A DNA stretch of 64,000 bases from assembly GCA_020796225.1 (NCBI GenBank), contig CM036767.1:15716427-15780426 (forward strand), given 5' to 3'. Position numbers and translations under genes: made by a program. Positions 29,055-39,954 of the stretch are shown here, piece by piece; position 1 is the stretch's first letter, and the number at the start of each line of letters is the position of its first letter. The notes under the pieces were generated by a model. That model worked only from the letters and a program-made list of their open reading frames with translations, was not told the origin of the DNA and did not search any database. The DNA is from Arion vulgaris. Its lineage: Eukaryota; Mollusca; Gastropoda; Stylommatophora; Arionidae.

Positions 29055-29597
29055 AAGAAAAAACCGCTAATTGAAACTAATTTTTAAAACATCTTTCTCT
29101 GTCCGTGCACGTTATAATATTATCTGTTTATCGATCTTTCTTTTTGTCCGATAAATCTCTTATCGATTTAGATGATTTTCAAAACGTTTCAACCCATATT
29201 TTTGTGCAAACAGGCATATTATGACTTAATAACGACATTATATTTCCCTGTTACATACACACATATTATCTGCACCTGTTCGGATGTGCTAGGCATACAA
29301 GCGCAGAATATTGCAACTTAACAGATGTCAATCACAGCTCATAAGTACTTGTGTGTTTCATGGCTCAAATCATAAACAAATCTTACAGACTAGTATTAAA
29401 AAAATGATTATTTCAGATAGAATATTAACAAATACACAAGCTCTACTTCTTAAAATAACGTCCCAACAACACATATAACGTTGGGAATTGAAGCTGAAAA
29501 ACATTCACATGATCTATTAACAAAAAAACAACAACAAAATCCAAATTAAAATTGTTGTTTATTAAAAACTATCGTCATTGCTTGTAATACCGCTTTT
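29055..29597. other. unassigned AT-rich spacer
   Basis: No repeat or coding signal recognised. Confidence 0.35.
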
Positions 29598-29795
29598 TGG
29601 GGCGATGTAGGACAGGGAGGACATATGCCTGGGGAATTTAATGGCCGCATGGCTAGTGCAGTCGCCGTGAAATTCTTCAGGTTATGGTTTTTCTTTATTC
29701 CCCCGACAGAAAAAATCTCATTGTCAGTACCGTGGATTGAACCCAAGTCTCCCGCATGGAAGCTGCGCTTTTATCCATTCGGCCAGACGATCCAA
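29598..29795 (-). mobile_element. S7 SINE copy
   Basis: Minus S7: 'gcgatgtaggacagggagga', 'taatggccgcatggctagtg', 'tattcccccgacagaaaaaa' and head complement 'ggattgaacccaagtctccc'. Confidence 0.85.
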
Positions 29796-29820
29796 ATATT
29801 ATCCAAATAAAAGTTAATTC

Positions 29821-30052
29821 ATATCCTTTACAGGACTTTGCTAATCAACCCCAGCTTTTCAACGCTGTTTGTGATTTTTCTAGGCATTATTACGTTCAGT
29901 TGTTTGCCATTGCTTTCTGAACGGGTGGTGTCATCGTCCTTTGTAAAAATCCACGCGAAACAATTTGCAACCAAATTATCTGCAGCGTGATTCGAACTCA
30001 GAACGTCGGGGTTAATAGACCGAGTCACTATCCCCTAGGCCACAGACACCAC
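29821..30052 (-). mobile_element. S1-variant SINE
   Basis: Minus orientation. Middle block as S1 ('gttgtttgccattgctttct'), but the head ('gcgtgattcgaactcagaac') is the variant seen at 930-985 and the tail differs from main S1. A subfamily with its own tRNA-like head. Confidence 0.75.
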
Positions 30053-30125
30053 CATTATCCACATAGGATGGATAAAAAGAGCTGTTACAGACAAGAAGAG
30101 GTAGCTCTTAATTTAGTTATTGCTT

Positions 30126-30560
30126 GAAAATGAAAATCGTGGCATATCCTTTATAGGACGTAGCCATCAACCACAGTAAACAAGTTGTTGATTTTCTAGG
30201 CACCACATATACGTTTAGACCTGGACGTCCAAATGAAACATGAAAAAGAACGGTGAATATAGCGTTGAAGAAGTGTGGCCTCACGTGGGAGACGTTTGGT
30301 AGAAATGCAGCAAAACGGCAACAGTGGAAGTCTCTTGTGGAAGTAAGCCTTATGTGTCAATCGGAACACAAAAAGGATATAGATAGACTTATACGTTCAG
30401 TAGTTTGTCATTGCTTTCTGGGCGGTGAGGTCTACTTTCACCGTTTGTAAAAAAACAAGGAACTAATTTGTTCAAACTTGCCGCCGTGAAGTTTGAACCA
30501 GGTACGCTTGGGTTGTGATCGAGCTGACTACCGTCTAAACTTCAGACGCTCACAGTTATT
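30126..30560 (-). mobile_element. S1 SINE split by a LINE tail
   Basis: Tail half at 30126-30216, head half at 30388-30560. The join sequence 'atatacgttta' before and 'ttatacgttca' after the insert is the SINE's own target, duplicated. Confidence 0.8.
30217..30387 (+). mobile_element. LINE 3' tail nested in S1
   Basis: Plus translation RPGRPNETWKRTVNIALKKC then GLTWETFGRNAAKRQQWKSL, the terminal ~55 codons of a LINE ORF2 (GRP..W...LK..G.TW box), ending at an AAAGGATATAGAT tail. Flanked by ~12-bp TSD. Confidence 0.75.
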
Positions 30561-30611
30561 ACCTACTGTCTTAATATTCACTGTAAACATTTATGAAATT
30601 TAGAGTGAAAT

Positions 30612-30855
30612 TACGTCTGTAGCTCAAGCGGTAGTGAGCTCGATCACAAACTCTAGTGTACCTAGTTCAAACCCCACGGTGGGCAAGTTTGGAAGCAAAT
30701 TCGTTTCCATGGGATTTTACAAAAGGTAAAATAGACCTCACCGTTCAGAAAGCAATGGCAAACTACTGAAAGTATAAGTGATGCCTAGAAAATCAACGAC
30801 TCGTTTACTGTGGTTGATGGCTACGTCCTTTAGGATATGTCACGATTTTCATTTC
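30612..30855 (+). mobile_element. S1 SINE, complete
   Basis: Plus S1: 'gtagctcaagcggtagtgag' (A box region), 'cctagttcaaaccccacgg' (B box), 'gaaagcaatggcaaactact', end 'cacgattttcattt'. Best S1 reference. It faces the minus S1 head at 30388-30560. Confidence 0.88.
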
Positions 30856-31019
30856 GGAGTGAAATTAAGAGCCGTGGTAGCACAGTGGAAAGAGCACTTA
30901 CTTCGTAAATATATGATCACAGAGTCAAAATTAAGAATGGGAGTGGGAGGTATTCCAAACGTACCGGCTTTCAGGTCGAGGCACTCTCAATTGGCTACTA
31001 GGAAAACACTATGTTATGT

Positions 31020-31600
31020 TATGCGATCGACGTCATGGCACATTGGGCATTCCCATTCGTGCTCTGTCCTCCGTTGCAGCAGCCATCCCAAAGTGCATTT
31101 GCTCACAGGACCCATGAGAAGTTGATTACTATATATTCTCTCTCTACCACGAAGACGACACTGTCTGGCATGTCCAAACTTAACGCCTAATTCTTGAACT
31201 CACTCCAGTGTCTGAGACGTGCCCATGTCACACAATTGAGAGCGTACCGCATTGATGATATCGGCTCTGTCCATACTTCTGCCCACTTGAGATGGGGCAT
31301 TGTTTGCAAGAGAGTCAGCACGCTCGTTACCCCGCAACCCAGCATGTCCAGCCAAGTCATTTTCTTGAGATGTGATCTTCGAATGATGTCCACCCATTCC
31401 ACACGCATACTTCCAGATTCAATCAGTTGAAGCATATTCATCGAGTCTGATATGATGATCGTATGGGTAACCTGTTGCTCAGCCACCCATGACAGAGCCC
31501 TGGAGGTAGCGGTGATCTCCATAGTCATGCTCGATGTCGTTGTCTCGAAAGCCCCGCAGTCCTCATGAAGTGTGCGACCGTTTCGTTGTAGGGAAACACT
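31020..31600 (-). mobile_element. L-R2 LINE: RNase H domain, second family
   Basis: Minus strand from 31600: TMEITATSRALSWV (the Glu of the first RNase H helix region), THTIIISDSMNMLQLIES (the conserved Asp after a beta-strand), then in another frame AGHAGLRGNERADSLANN (the His and the terminal Asp region), then MGTSQTLE and further C-terminal sequence to about 31020. This sequence differs from L-R, so it is a separate family. One frameshift at about 31400. Confidence 0.8.
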
Positions 31601-31609
31601 ATGGAGCTA

Positions 31610-31925
31610 AGAATGTTAACACGATGTTCATCACATGATCTATTGTTTGTAATTGAGCAAAGACAAATACGGGCCTAGCACAGCATTCCAAATATGCATC
31701 ACACTTGTTACTTTTAATAGTGCAATTAATGATTGACAATGCACACTACACGCTTAGAGTTGTTGGGAGGTTTATGGGTCTGCAAGAAAGCCCGGTACTC
31801 TCCTTCACGCGCTATAGCAAAAAGGGTGAAAACTCATACTTCATGGGGGAGGGGGTGTTACAACAACAACAACGATTGACAATAATGATTGACATGGCAG
31901 AGTCATAACATACCAGCATCAAAGA
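31610..31925. other. unassigned spacer
   Basis: No repeat or gene recognised; a CAA microsatellite lies at 31859-31873. Confidence 0.35.
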
Positions 31926-31939
31926 GAAGGTTAGAACAA

Positions 31940-32430
31940 GACTGTGCTTGAATTACATCGAAATCAGAGAATCAAATGGTTATCAGTTATATGAGGACTA
32001 TCATCATGGCACTCCGGACATGTCCATAGGTTCTTCGATCTCCGCTTCAATAAATCCAGCAGCGGCCCAACACGCCAGTTCGATATTGATTAATAAATCT
32101 CTTTGCATATTTGGTATGTCGTTCTTTTGTTTTCGGGCTGCACCAATATCGACACCCATTCTCTCAATCTAGTCAGCGACTGGGATTCACAATCCTGAAA
32201 CTCATCTGTTCAGAATGAAATGGTTTTACCTCCTAGTAATAAATCCAGACCTCACTGTCTATAAAGTATTCTATAGCAGAACATCAAGACGAAGGGAAGA
32301 CCAAGGAAAAGATGGACAGATGTATTGTCTATATCGTATCGAAATATGTAGAAATCCATCACTCAGTGGATCCGAGAATCGCAAAACAAAAACAGAAGAC
32401 CAAGACACTGGGCTACATACAACACTGTAG
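31940..32430 (+). mobile_element. L-H LINE fragment, heavily decayed and split
   Basis: 'gaattacatcgaaatcagag' (NYIEI-ES) at 31950 and 'ttcagaatgaaatggtttta' at 32209 belong to L-H; 'aagacgaagggaagaccaag' then 'acactgggctacatacaaca' give the rest. About 220 bp of foreign DNA (31985-32205) lies between and matches nothing here. Confidence 0.55.
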
Positions 32431-32764
32431 CAGTGCGTCGGCAAACAAAAACAATTAATGACTCTAACCTTCGTGACAATATGGATAGGGAACAAATCAC
32501 ACAGTTACAAATTAATATAATGGATGTACATGACGGTCTGGCCTATCTACACTTGAAAATGTATGCTACAATCTCACGCAATATATAAATTAGCAGCAAG
32601 CATATTACACAAGATTCTGTGACGTTTTAAACATATATAACCACTGCACTTTAACATAAGTTATTTCAGCAAAACATCTGATGTTACAGTGCGTGGGTTT
32701 GATTTGCGTGCTATCGTAGGGTGTTCAATCTCAAGTAAGTCAATTCTAAATGTGATTTTGCAAT

Positions 32765-32975
32765 GGAGAATGGTGGACTTTGTTGCGTCAGGTTTCTCCA
32801 TTTGCCTAGGTCTCTCTCCAGTAGAAACGGCACGCCACCTGGCGAGAGTATTACACAATGTACGAACACCGTAGCTGCAGCAACAATCCTAGAGACCTTC
32901 AGGAAAAAATACAACCATGAACTGAACGACACATGGTTCAGATTCCAACGCACGATCTTCGAAACGCTGGTCGAA
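32765..32975 (-). mobile_element. S2 SINE copy
   Basis: Minus S2: 'agaaacggcacgccacctgg', 'agctgcagcaacaatcctag', head complement 'cagattccaacgcacgatct'. Confidence 0.75.
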
Positions 32976-33009
32976 TGTATTGACCAAAACCATGGGCAAC
33001 AATAACATA

Positions 33010-33076
33010 AGACCATCCAGCTTAGTCTGAAATTCCTATTGATGTGGGCTGACTTTTATATATGATTGATAGAATA
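33010..33076 (+). repeat. dispersed repeat, left half (see 11695-11880)
   Basis: 'aattcctattgatgtgggct' and 'tatatgattgatagaatact' match 11710-11757. Its continuation is at 33797-33845, after a block of three SINEs. Confidence 0.5.
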
Positions 33077-33077
33077 C

Positions 33078-33290
33078 TGGCCCGTCTGCGCAGCGTGTTC
33101 GTAGCGCGTTGGACTACGGGTGACTATCCCTCTGTGTGTGCGGTTCAATTCCGCGGGATGGCAGAAAAAGCCACAGATTCCCTAGATTTACGGTGTTCGT
33201 GGCACCGAACCGAATGGTTACGATGTCCATGGTACTGAGCCGAAGAGCTGAAAAGCTCAAGTGCTTCTGAAAAAAAAAATTGAATACTGC
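33078..33290 (+). mobile_element. S6 SINE, complete
   Basis: Plus S6: 'gcccgtctgcgcagcgtgtt', 'cgtagcgcgttggactacg' (A box), 'gtgcggttcaattccgcgg' (B box), body 'ttcgtggcaccgaaccgaat', 'tgaaaagctcaagtgcttct' and an A10 tail. Confidence 0.88.
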
Positions 33291-33344
33291 AAGCTATATT
33301 ATAACGTTACACAAATAGACAAGTTAATATCTATTTGTACTTGT

Positions 33345-33540
33345 GGACGTCTGGCCGAATGGATTAGAGCGCGGCTCCCATGTAGGAGACCTGTGTTCAA
33401 TTCATCTAAAGGCCAAGGATTTTTTTAATGTTGTGGGCATAAATGAAAAATCCTAACCTAAACAGCTACGCGGCGACTGCACTAGTCATTCGGTCATTAA
33501 ATTCTTCAGTCTCTTGACCCATCCGTCCCACACGCCTAAA
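33345..33540 (+). mobile_element. S7 SINE, complete
   Basis: Plus S7: 'ggacgtctggccgaatggat' (A box) and 'ggagacctgtgttcaattc' (B box), like a Ser/Leu-type tRNA head, then the T-rich block 'aaggatttttttaatg' and 'cagctacgcggcgactgcac'. Confidence 0.85.
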
Positions 33541-33559
33541 AATCGTTACTACAAGCAGT

Positions 33560-33800
33560 AACGACAGGTCTGTGGCTTAGCAGTAGTCAGCTCGTTCACA
33601 ACCCAAGATTACCTGATTCAAACTTTGCGGCTGCAATTTGGAAGCATATTTGTTTCCCAGGATTTTTACGAACGCCTCATCGTTCAGAAAGCAATGGCAA
33701 ACTACTGAACGTATAAGTGGTGCCTAGAAAATCAGCGACTCGTGTACTGTGGTTGATGGCAACGTTCGGTAAAGGATATGCCTGGTTTTTCCTTTTAATG
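33560..33800 (+). mobile_element. S1 SINE, complete
   Basis: Plus S1: 'gtctgtggcttagcagtagt', 'cctgattcaaactttgcgg', 'gaaagcaatggcaaactact', ending 'atatgcctggtttttccttt'. Confidence 0.85.
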
Positions 33801-33825
33801 TATATTTATTGATAAAAAAGTGTTC

Positions 33826-34170
33826 ATAAAATTGATATACCTTCACATAAAATTAAACTTATGACATAGCAAAATTGATATACTTTAATTAAAATTAAAC
33901 TTATGACATAGCAAATTGATATACCTTCCATAAAATTAAACTTATGACATAGCAAAATTGATATACCTTCAGATAAAATTAAACTTATGACATAGCAAAA
34001 TTGATATACCTTCAGATAAAATTAAACTTATGACATAGCAAAATTGATATACCTTCAGATAAAATTAAACTTATGACATAGCAAAATTGATATACCTTCA
34101 GATAAAATTAAACTTATGACATAGCAAAATTGATATACCTTCAGATAAAATTAAACTTATGACATAGCAT
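33826..34170. repeat. 43-bp array, about 8 units
   Basis: Unit: aaattgatataccttcagat + aaaattaaacttatgacata + gca. The unit resembles 11815-11865 of the dispersed repeat, so the array has grown within that element. Confidence 0.93.
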
Positions 34171-34199
34171 AATCTAGTTTTTACATGTTGTATTGGTTT

Positions 34200-34468
34200 T
34201 TTTTTAAAATTAATTTGTCTTTATTCAACAATATAAAGATAACATATTTTGGTTATGTTAAACGTCACAGTGATTTGGAGAGAACGTTACTGGAAGGCAT
34301 GGTTCCTGGAGTGCGATGCAGGGGACGATCAATACGAAGGTGGCAAGTAGGACATCAAAGAAACATTGAACATGACGCTGGATAGGGCGGGGGAACTTGC
34401 TAGAGACATCGAGTTTTTCAGGCGAGTAGTGATGAAAGCGACTTTATGCAAGAGCTATGCTACTTGAC
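34200..34468 (+). mobile_element. L-B LINE 3' end
   Basis: Plus translation ITYFGYVKRHSDLERTLLEG, then RGRSIRRWQ and an ELARDIEFF-like end, parallel to 15814-16200. Stops and a frameshift present. Confidence 0.75.
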
Positions 34469-34559
34469 TATTTAACAATATTCAAATGTAAGGGTTAAGT
34501 GACGTGAGTGGACAATACTTACTAGTTTAACAATATTCGAAATGTAGGTTAAGTGACGG

Positions 34560-35335
34560 AGTGGACAGATTCTTATTGAGTATTTGGACAGACTACTTCT
34601 GTTTTGACAGACTACTTTGTTTTGGACAGACACTTCTGGTTTTTGACAGACTACTTCTGGTTTTTGGACAGACTCTTCTGTGTTTTTGGACAGACTTTCT
34701 GGTTTTGGACAGACTACTCTGGTTTTTGGACAGACTACTTCTGGTTTTGGACAGACTACTTCTGGTTTTGGACAGACTACTCGGGTTTTTTGGGACAGAC
34801 TACTTCTGGTTTTTGGACAGACTACTTCTGGTTTTTGGACAGACTACGGGACTACTTTGGTTTTTGGACAGACTACTTCTGGTTTTTGACAGACTACTTC
34901 TGGTTTTTGGACAGACTTCTGGTTTTTGGACAGACTTCTGGTTTTTGGACAGACTTCTGGTTTTTGGACAGACTTCTGGTTTTTGGACAGACTTCTGGTT
35001 TTTGGACAGACTTCTTCTGGTTTTTGGACAGACTACTTCTGGTTTTTGGACTACTTCTGGTTTTGGACTACTGGTTTTGACTACTTCTGGTTTTTGGACA
35101 GACTACTTCTGGTTTTTGGACAGACTACTTCTGGTTTTTGGACTACTTCTGGTTTTTGGACAGACTACTTCTGGTTTTTGGACAGACTACTTCTGGTTTT
35201 TGGACTACTTCTGGTTTTTGGACAGATTACTTTTGGTTTTTGGACAGATTACTTTGGTTTTGGACTACTGGTTTTGGACAGACTTTCTGGTTTTTGGACA
35301 GACTATTCTGGTTTTTGGACAGACTATTTATGCGA
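34560..35335. repeat. 22-bp array, about 35 irregular units
   Basis: Unit ctggtttttggacagactac + tt with many short variants (ctggtttttggacagact, dropped T or TTC). Open frames reading DYFWFLDRLLLVFGQT are repeat artefacts. The borders merge into L-D at 35330. A single diverged unit recurs at 35707-35735 beyond L-D. Confidence 0.93.
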
Positions 35336-35700
35336 TCAAGACACAGAGATGTGGTTTTACAGAAGAATGATGAGAATCCCATGGACTGTTAAATGACTAA
35401 TGTTGAGGTGTTGAATTAGATCAAGACACAGAGAAAGCTTATCATCAATATAAGATAGAGGCAGTCATCATTTTTCGGGCATGTTATGAGGAGGGAAGGT
35501 TTAGAACACATTGTGTGGCAAAATCCAAGATAGACGAGACAGAGGAAGACAGAGAGAGAAAATTGTGAATAGTCTGACTTCATGGCACGGTAGAGCGTCA
35601 ACATCTGAGTTGCTAGCAAACACCAAAGACAGAGATTTGGGGATATTAATTATTCATGATCACCTACGCCAGACGTCACGGCACCTGATGATGATGATGT
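35330..35700 (+). mobile_element. L-D LINE 3' end
   Basis: 'acacagagatgtggttttac' (EMWFYRR), 'catggactgttaaatgacta', 'ggaggttaga'-type segment, 'gtagagcgtcaacatc' and a (GAT)n end at 35689-35699. Matches 59950-60297. Frameshifted. Confidence 0.8.
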
Positions 35701-35844
35701 CTTATAGTTTATGGACAGAGTACTTCTAGTTTTTGAACATTTAGAAACCGACGTTTGCGAAAAATAATAAATATGAAATGGGACAAATTCTGTAGAGGTG
35801 GTGAAATCTGAGAAATGTCTAGTCAACCACTAGTTTCAACTAGT

Positions 35845-36115
35845 ACAAAAAAAGAGAAGATGGAGATATGTTTGGAATACTCTGAGAAGAAATGATCAAA
35901 CAATTACAAAGCAGGCATTACATTGAGAGGCAAGCGATTCAAGAAATAAAGGACACCTTAGGAAACGAATCGAACTTTACTTGGGAGAGGCGAGGAATAA
36001 CAAACTCAATTCCATAGAAGAGATTGAACGAGTTGAACAGGATAGAGAGGTATGGATAAATTGTTTGCAGGTTCTTAAAAACGTATAAGATTTGGAGAAA
36101 GAGGAGGGAGAGAAT
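35845..36115 (+). mobile_element. L-G LINE 3' end
   Basis: Plus: RRWRYVWNTLRRNDQTITKQ, then NNKLNSIEEIERVEQDREVW and INCLQVLKNV stop, parallel to 6157-6380 (minus). Confidence 0.75.
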
Positions 36116-36121
36116 ACAATT

Positions 36122-37356
36122 GATTGATTCATTGATAGAACCATCATCATTGCACTTCGGTAAGTAACCATGTGTACTTCGATCTCTTTATTACAAACAT
36201 CATCATTGCACTTCGGTAAGTAACCATGTGTACTTCGATCTCTTTATTACAAACATCATCATTGCACTTCGGTAAGTAACCATGTGTACTTCGATCTCTT
36301 TATTACAAACATCATCATTGCACTTCGGTAAGTAACCATGTGTACTTCGATCTCTTTATTACAAACATCATCGTTGCACTTCGGTAAGTAACCATGTGTA
36401 CTTCGATCTCTTTATTAAACATCTCATTGCACTTCCGTAGAGAATCCAGTGTACTTGAAGTGGTGATCTTTTTAGAAATTTGCACTTCGGTAAGTAACCA
36501 TGTGTACTTCGATCTCTTTATTACACACATCATCATTGCACTTCGGTAAGTAACCATGTGTACTTCGATCTCTTTATTACAAACATCATCATTGCACTTC
36601 GGTAAGTAACCATGTGTATTTCGATCTCTTTATTACACACATCATCATTGCACTTCGGTAAGTAACCATGTGTACTTCGATCTCTTTATTACAAACATCA
36701 TCATTGCACTTCGGTAAGTAACCATGTGTACTTCGATCTCTTTATTACAAACATCATCATTGCACTTCGGTAAGTAACCATGTGTACTTCGATCTCTTTA
36801 TTACAAACATCATCATTGCACTTCGGTAAGTAACCATGTGTACTTCGATCTCTTTATTACACACATCATCATTGCACTTCGGTAAGTAACCATGTGTACT
36901 TCGATCTCTTTATTACAAACATCATCATTGCACTTCGGTAAGTAACCATGTGTACTTCGATCTCTTTATTACAAACATCATCATTGCACTTCGGTAAGTA
37001 ACCATGTGTACTTCGATCTCTTTATTACACACATCATCATTGCACTTCGTTAAGTAACCATGTGTACTTCGATCTCTTTATTACAAACATCATCATTGCA
37101 CTTCGGTAAGTAACCATGTGTACTTCGATCTCTTTATTACAAACATCATCATTGCACTTCGGTAAGTAACCATGTGTACTTCGATCTCTTTATTACACAC
37201 AAAAATCTCAGCTAAAGTGCACGAACTCCGTAGCACCAGCGAAGGTCCCCGGTGTAATTTTTGAAGATGGTGAAGATACTTTTGTAGGAATTTTATTTTT
37301 AATCTTTTCTAACGAATTTTGTCCGGGCAGCGGCATTCCAACATGTTCTCGAGAGA
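36122..37356 (-). mobile_element. S8 SINE with its 3' tail amplified
   Basis: Minus S8: starts at the ATTGATTCATTGAT tail (36122), then 56-bp array 36142-37200, then the S8 body ('agctaaagtgcacgaactcc', 'ggtccccggtgtaatttttg', 'gtccgggcagcggcattcca') to 37356. The head is missing. Confidence 0.85.
36142..37200. repeat. 56-bp array from an S8 SINE tail, about 19 units
   Basis: 'catcatcattgcacttcggt' at 36142, 36198, 36254 ... (56 bp), with 'aagtaaccatgtgtacttcg' and 'atctctttattacaaa'. In normal S8 copies (17743-17855, 23040-23108, 26420-26480) this is one copy at the 3' end. One unit near 36412-36480 is rearranged. tacaaac/tacacac variants alternate. Confidence 0.95.
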
Positions 37357-37409
37357 ATACAATATTACGTTTCAAGTTATATAAAGATATCGCCGATAGT
37401 GAAGTTTAT

Positions 37410-37545
37410 AACACGCTGTGGAAATTTCTGGGTTTGAGACCAGCTTGGGTTAAAAATTTTCGATGCGCATACTGTACACGGTTGAACTACAGAAAACACT
37501 GATCCTTTACTTGGGGACATAAATTACAAATACATCCGAAGTCGG
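37410..37545 (+). mobile_element. S9 dispersed repeat, copy 2
   Basis: Aligns with 14070-14212 ('acacggttgaactacagaaa', 'tgatcctttacttggggac', 'attacaaatacatccgaag'). Confidence 0.55.
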
Positions 37546-38500
37546 GAGTAAGACTCGCCTAAATGGCGAGGGACAATGGTGGTAACGCAAGCAACTCTTC
37601 ACGCAAAAACCAGTCAGACGTGCCAAATTAGGCGCCGTGACTGCGACTGCATTCATAGCGGGTAAACTAAAATTAAAAAATAATGCAAATATGTGCCCCA
37701 GCAAATTAGAAGCAAGAAAAAGCTTACATTTTCTACAGATGACTGAATTAGGTTACCAATGTGCATAGTGCATCAAGGTGGGCTAATGAGTCATACAACT
37801 TAATTCATATGATACAACATTAACTCTCAATGATCTTGCTACCAACATTTTTGCTTATATTAGCATATTACTTATACAGAGATGAGGCAGATACCATAGC
37901 ATTATACAGTCGGTCGGAGTTGACTGCAGATACAGTAGTATTATAAAGTCGGTAGGGGCTGATACGTGTGCCGTATAAGCGATGATAGAATCCCAAAGAA
38001 CATTCTATATGGTCAACTCGCATCTGGTGCTAGACAGCATGGGAGCCCATTATTACGCTTCATTGACACCTTCATTGATCTCTTATCCAAGCGTGATCAT
38101 GTAGCAGGGAATATGACACCAGGTTTTTCCCTAGTCCCAAGCTTCATCTAGGCACGTATTTTTCAATTAAAGGGGTAACCATGTACCTGGTCTGTGGACG
38201 TATAATTACAGACCAGATATATTAGCAAGGAGACTTTTCCTTAACTAGAAGTAAATTTATGCCGTGTTTTTTTTTTTCCTGGGGCCAGAGAGGTTAATTG
38301 TATTCTCGTTTTCTGGAATTTCCAGAGGTGAGTGGCCGGTCACAATTATCAAATTAGCTGGGATTTTCCTAACCAGCAACTAGATTTGACCGTGAGAAAT
38401 ATACTAACAGGACAATGAGTGATTTGAAAACAAAGAGAAAATGCCATATGATAAATAGGATGCACTTTGGAGATTAGACACGCATTCGGATAGAGACAGA
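37546..38500. other. unassigned spacer
   Basis: No repeat family or gene recognised. 'agtcggtcggagttgactg' and 'agtcggtaggggctgatac' near 37907 and 37948 form a weak ~40-bp duplication. Confidence 0.35.
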
Positions 38501-39200
38501 GGAACAGAGAGGTACCCAGGGACAGGCAGAGAGGGTAGTCAATTCTCATTCAGACAGAGGGATAGAGAGTAGGTAGTCTGAGTCTGAGACAGTTACAGAT
38601 AGAAAGAGTGAAGAGACAACTTTAGACACTTAGCGACACAACTTCACACAACTTCACACAACTTCACAGAACTTTAGACACACTTGAGAGACGCATTCGG
38701 ATAGGGGCAGAGGGACACTTGGCACACACAGTAGGGACAGACACTTGGCAGATTCAGCGATCTAGAGGGGCAGAGACAGACCCAGGAACAATCAGTGAGG
38801 GTAGTCTGAGACAGTTACAGACAGAAAGAATTGACTAGTCAAGAAGTGTTGTCTAGAACTGAAGAGACACACACAGTCAATATTCGCCAGCAGACAGACT
38901 AGAAGAGATACACATACTAGCTAGAGAACACAACACTAAAGAACAGATTGATTCAGCGATTCAGAGGGGCTGAGACAGACCAAAGGGACAGTCAGTGTGG
39001 GTAGTCCTGAGACAGATAGACTTCAACAGTCAATATTCGCCAGTCAGAAAGAGTAAAGAGACACACACAGAAGGATTCGACTATTCAGGAAGTGTAGTCT
39101 ACAGCAGACGGAGACCTGCGTAGAGACAGACCCAGTGACAGGTCTGAGACAATCACAAGTCTATAAGTCTTATAACAGTTAACACGTATGCTACAGTCTG
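38501..39200. repeat. complex region of short degenerate direct repeats
   Basis: Words such as 'gggtagtctgagacagttac', acttcacacaacttcacaca (38640-38665), 'ggacagtcagtg' and 'cattcggatag' recur at irregular spacing. No coding signal. It could be the internal-repeat part of an LTR. Confidence 0.45.
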
Positions 39201-39201
39201 A

Positions 39202-39460
39202 GACAACCGTCTCCCTACTCACTGGAAGTCTTCAATTCACCAAAAAAATCCAATCATATAGAGAACATAGATTAACACCATCGATCTGAGACAACCGTCT
39301 CCTACTAACTGAAGTCTTCAATCTCACCAAATAATCCAGCCATATAGAGAACATAGATTAACACCATCGATCTGAGACAACCGTCTCCCAATGACTTTAA
39401 AGTTTATATCATCATCGAAGAGATAGTTTTGAGACTCTCCAGCTAGACGAATCAAGTTGT
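39202..39460. repeat. ~85-bp tandem repeat, 2.3 units
   Basis: 'tctgagacaaccgtctccc' recurs at about 39202, 39286 and 39372 with 'catatagagaacatagatta' between. The gagac-aacc-gtctc core is a perfect short inverted repeat. Confidence 0.85.
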
Positions 39461-39935
39461 GTCTTACTTCCAGTGGAGATAACTTAGGGTTGAGAACTAT
39501 AGGTATGTTTGTGTAGAGTATAATGTATACAGGAAAATTACTTAAACATTTTAAGTTAGAGACATTCTTTTATGTGTTAATGTTTGGTTGTATATTTTAA
39601 ATTTTAGGTTGTGTTTATGTTATTTGTAGTGATGTATTCTTTTAGATTTTTAGAATTTAAATAAATATATATCAAAATTGATACAGACTTCGGTAAGACA
39701 GAGGGAGAATGTCTGGGTATGAATGTCAGAAAGATATGTATGAGCATTTGAGATAATATTAGTAGCTGGTTTCGGTGACACAGGAAAAGCAGTAGGAGAC
39801 CCCTTCCTATTACATAGTTGGTGCAGTGACCGAGGATATAAAAGAAGAATTGGATGAGAATAAGATAGAAGAATAAATAGAGTTTTACATCAGGAGGCCC
39901 ACACTATAACACATATTGGTGCCGTGTCCAAGAAT
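39460..39935 (+). mobile_element. possible LTR end with primer-binding-like sites
   Basis: An AATAAA (39658-39663) lies in an AT-rich stretch followed by 'gttggtgcagtgaccgagga' at about 39818 and 'attggtgccgtgtccaagaa' at about 39915. TGG-starting sites of this kind follow the 5' LTR in gypsy and BEL/Pao elements. No second LTR, gag or pol is visible in the window, and I could not match a tRNA, so this is tentative. Confidence 0.25.
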
Positions 39936-39954
39936 ATTATTAGAGAATGACAAG

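Noticed and set aside
34561..35370. 269-codon frame with DYFWFLDRL repeats
   Set aside because: Translation of the irregular 22-bp array; open in all three plus frames.
36142..37200. CRISPR-like array
   Set aside because: 56-bp head-to-tail units without spacers, matching a SINE tail.
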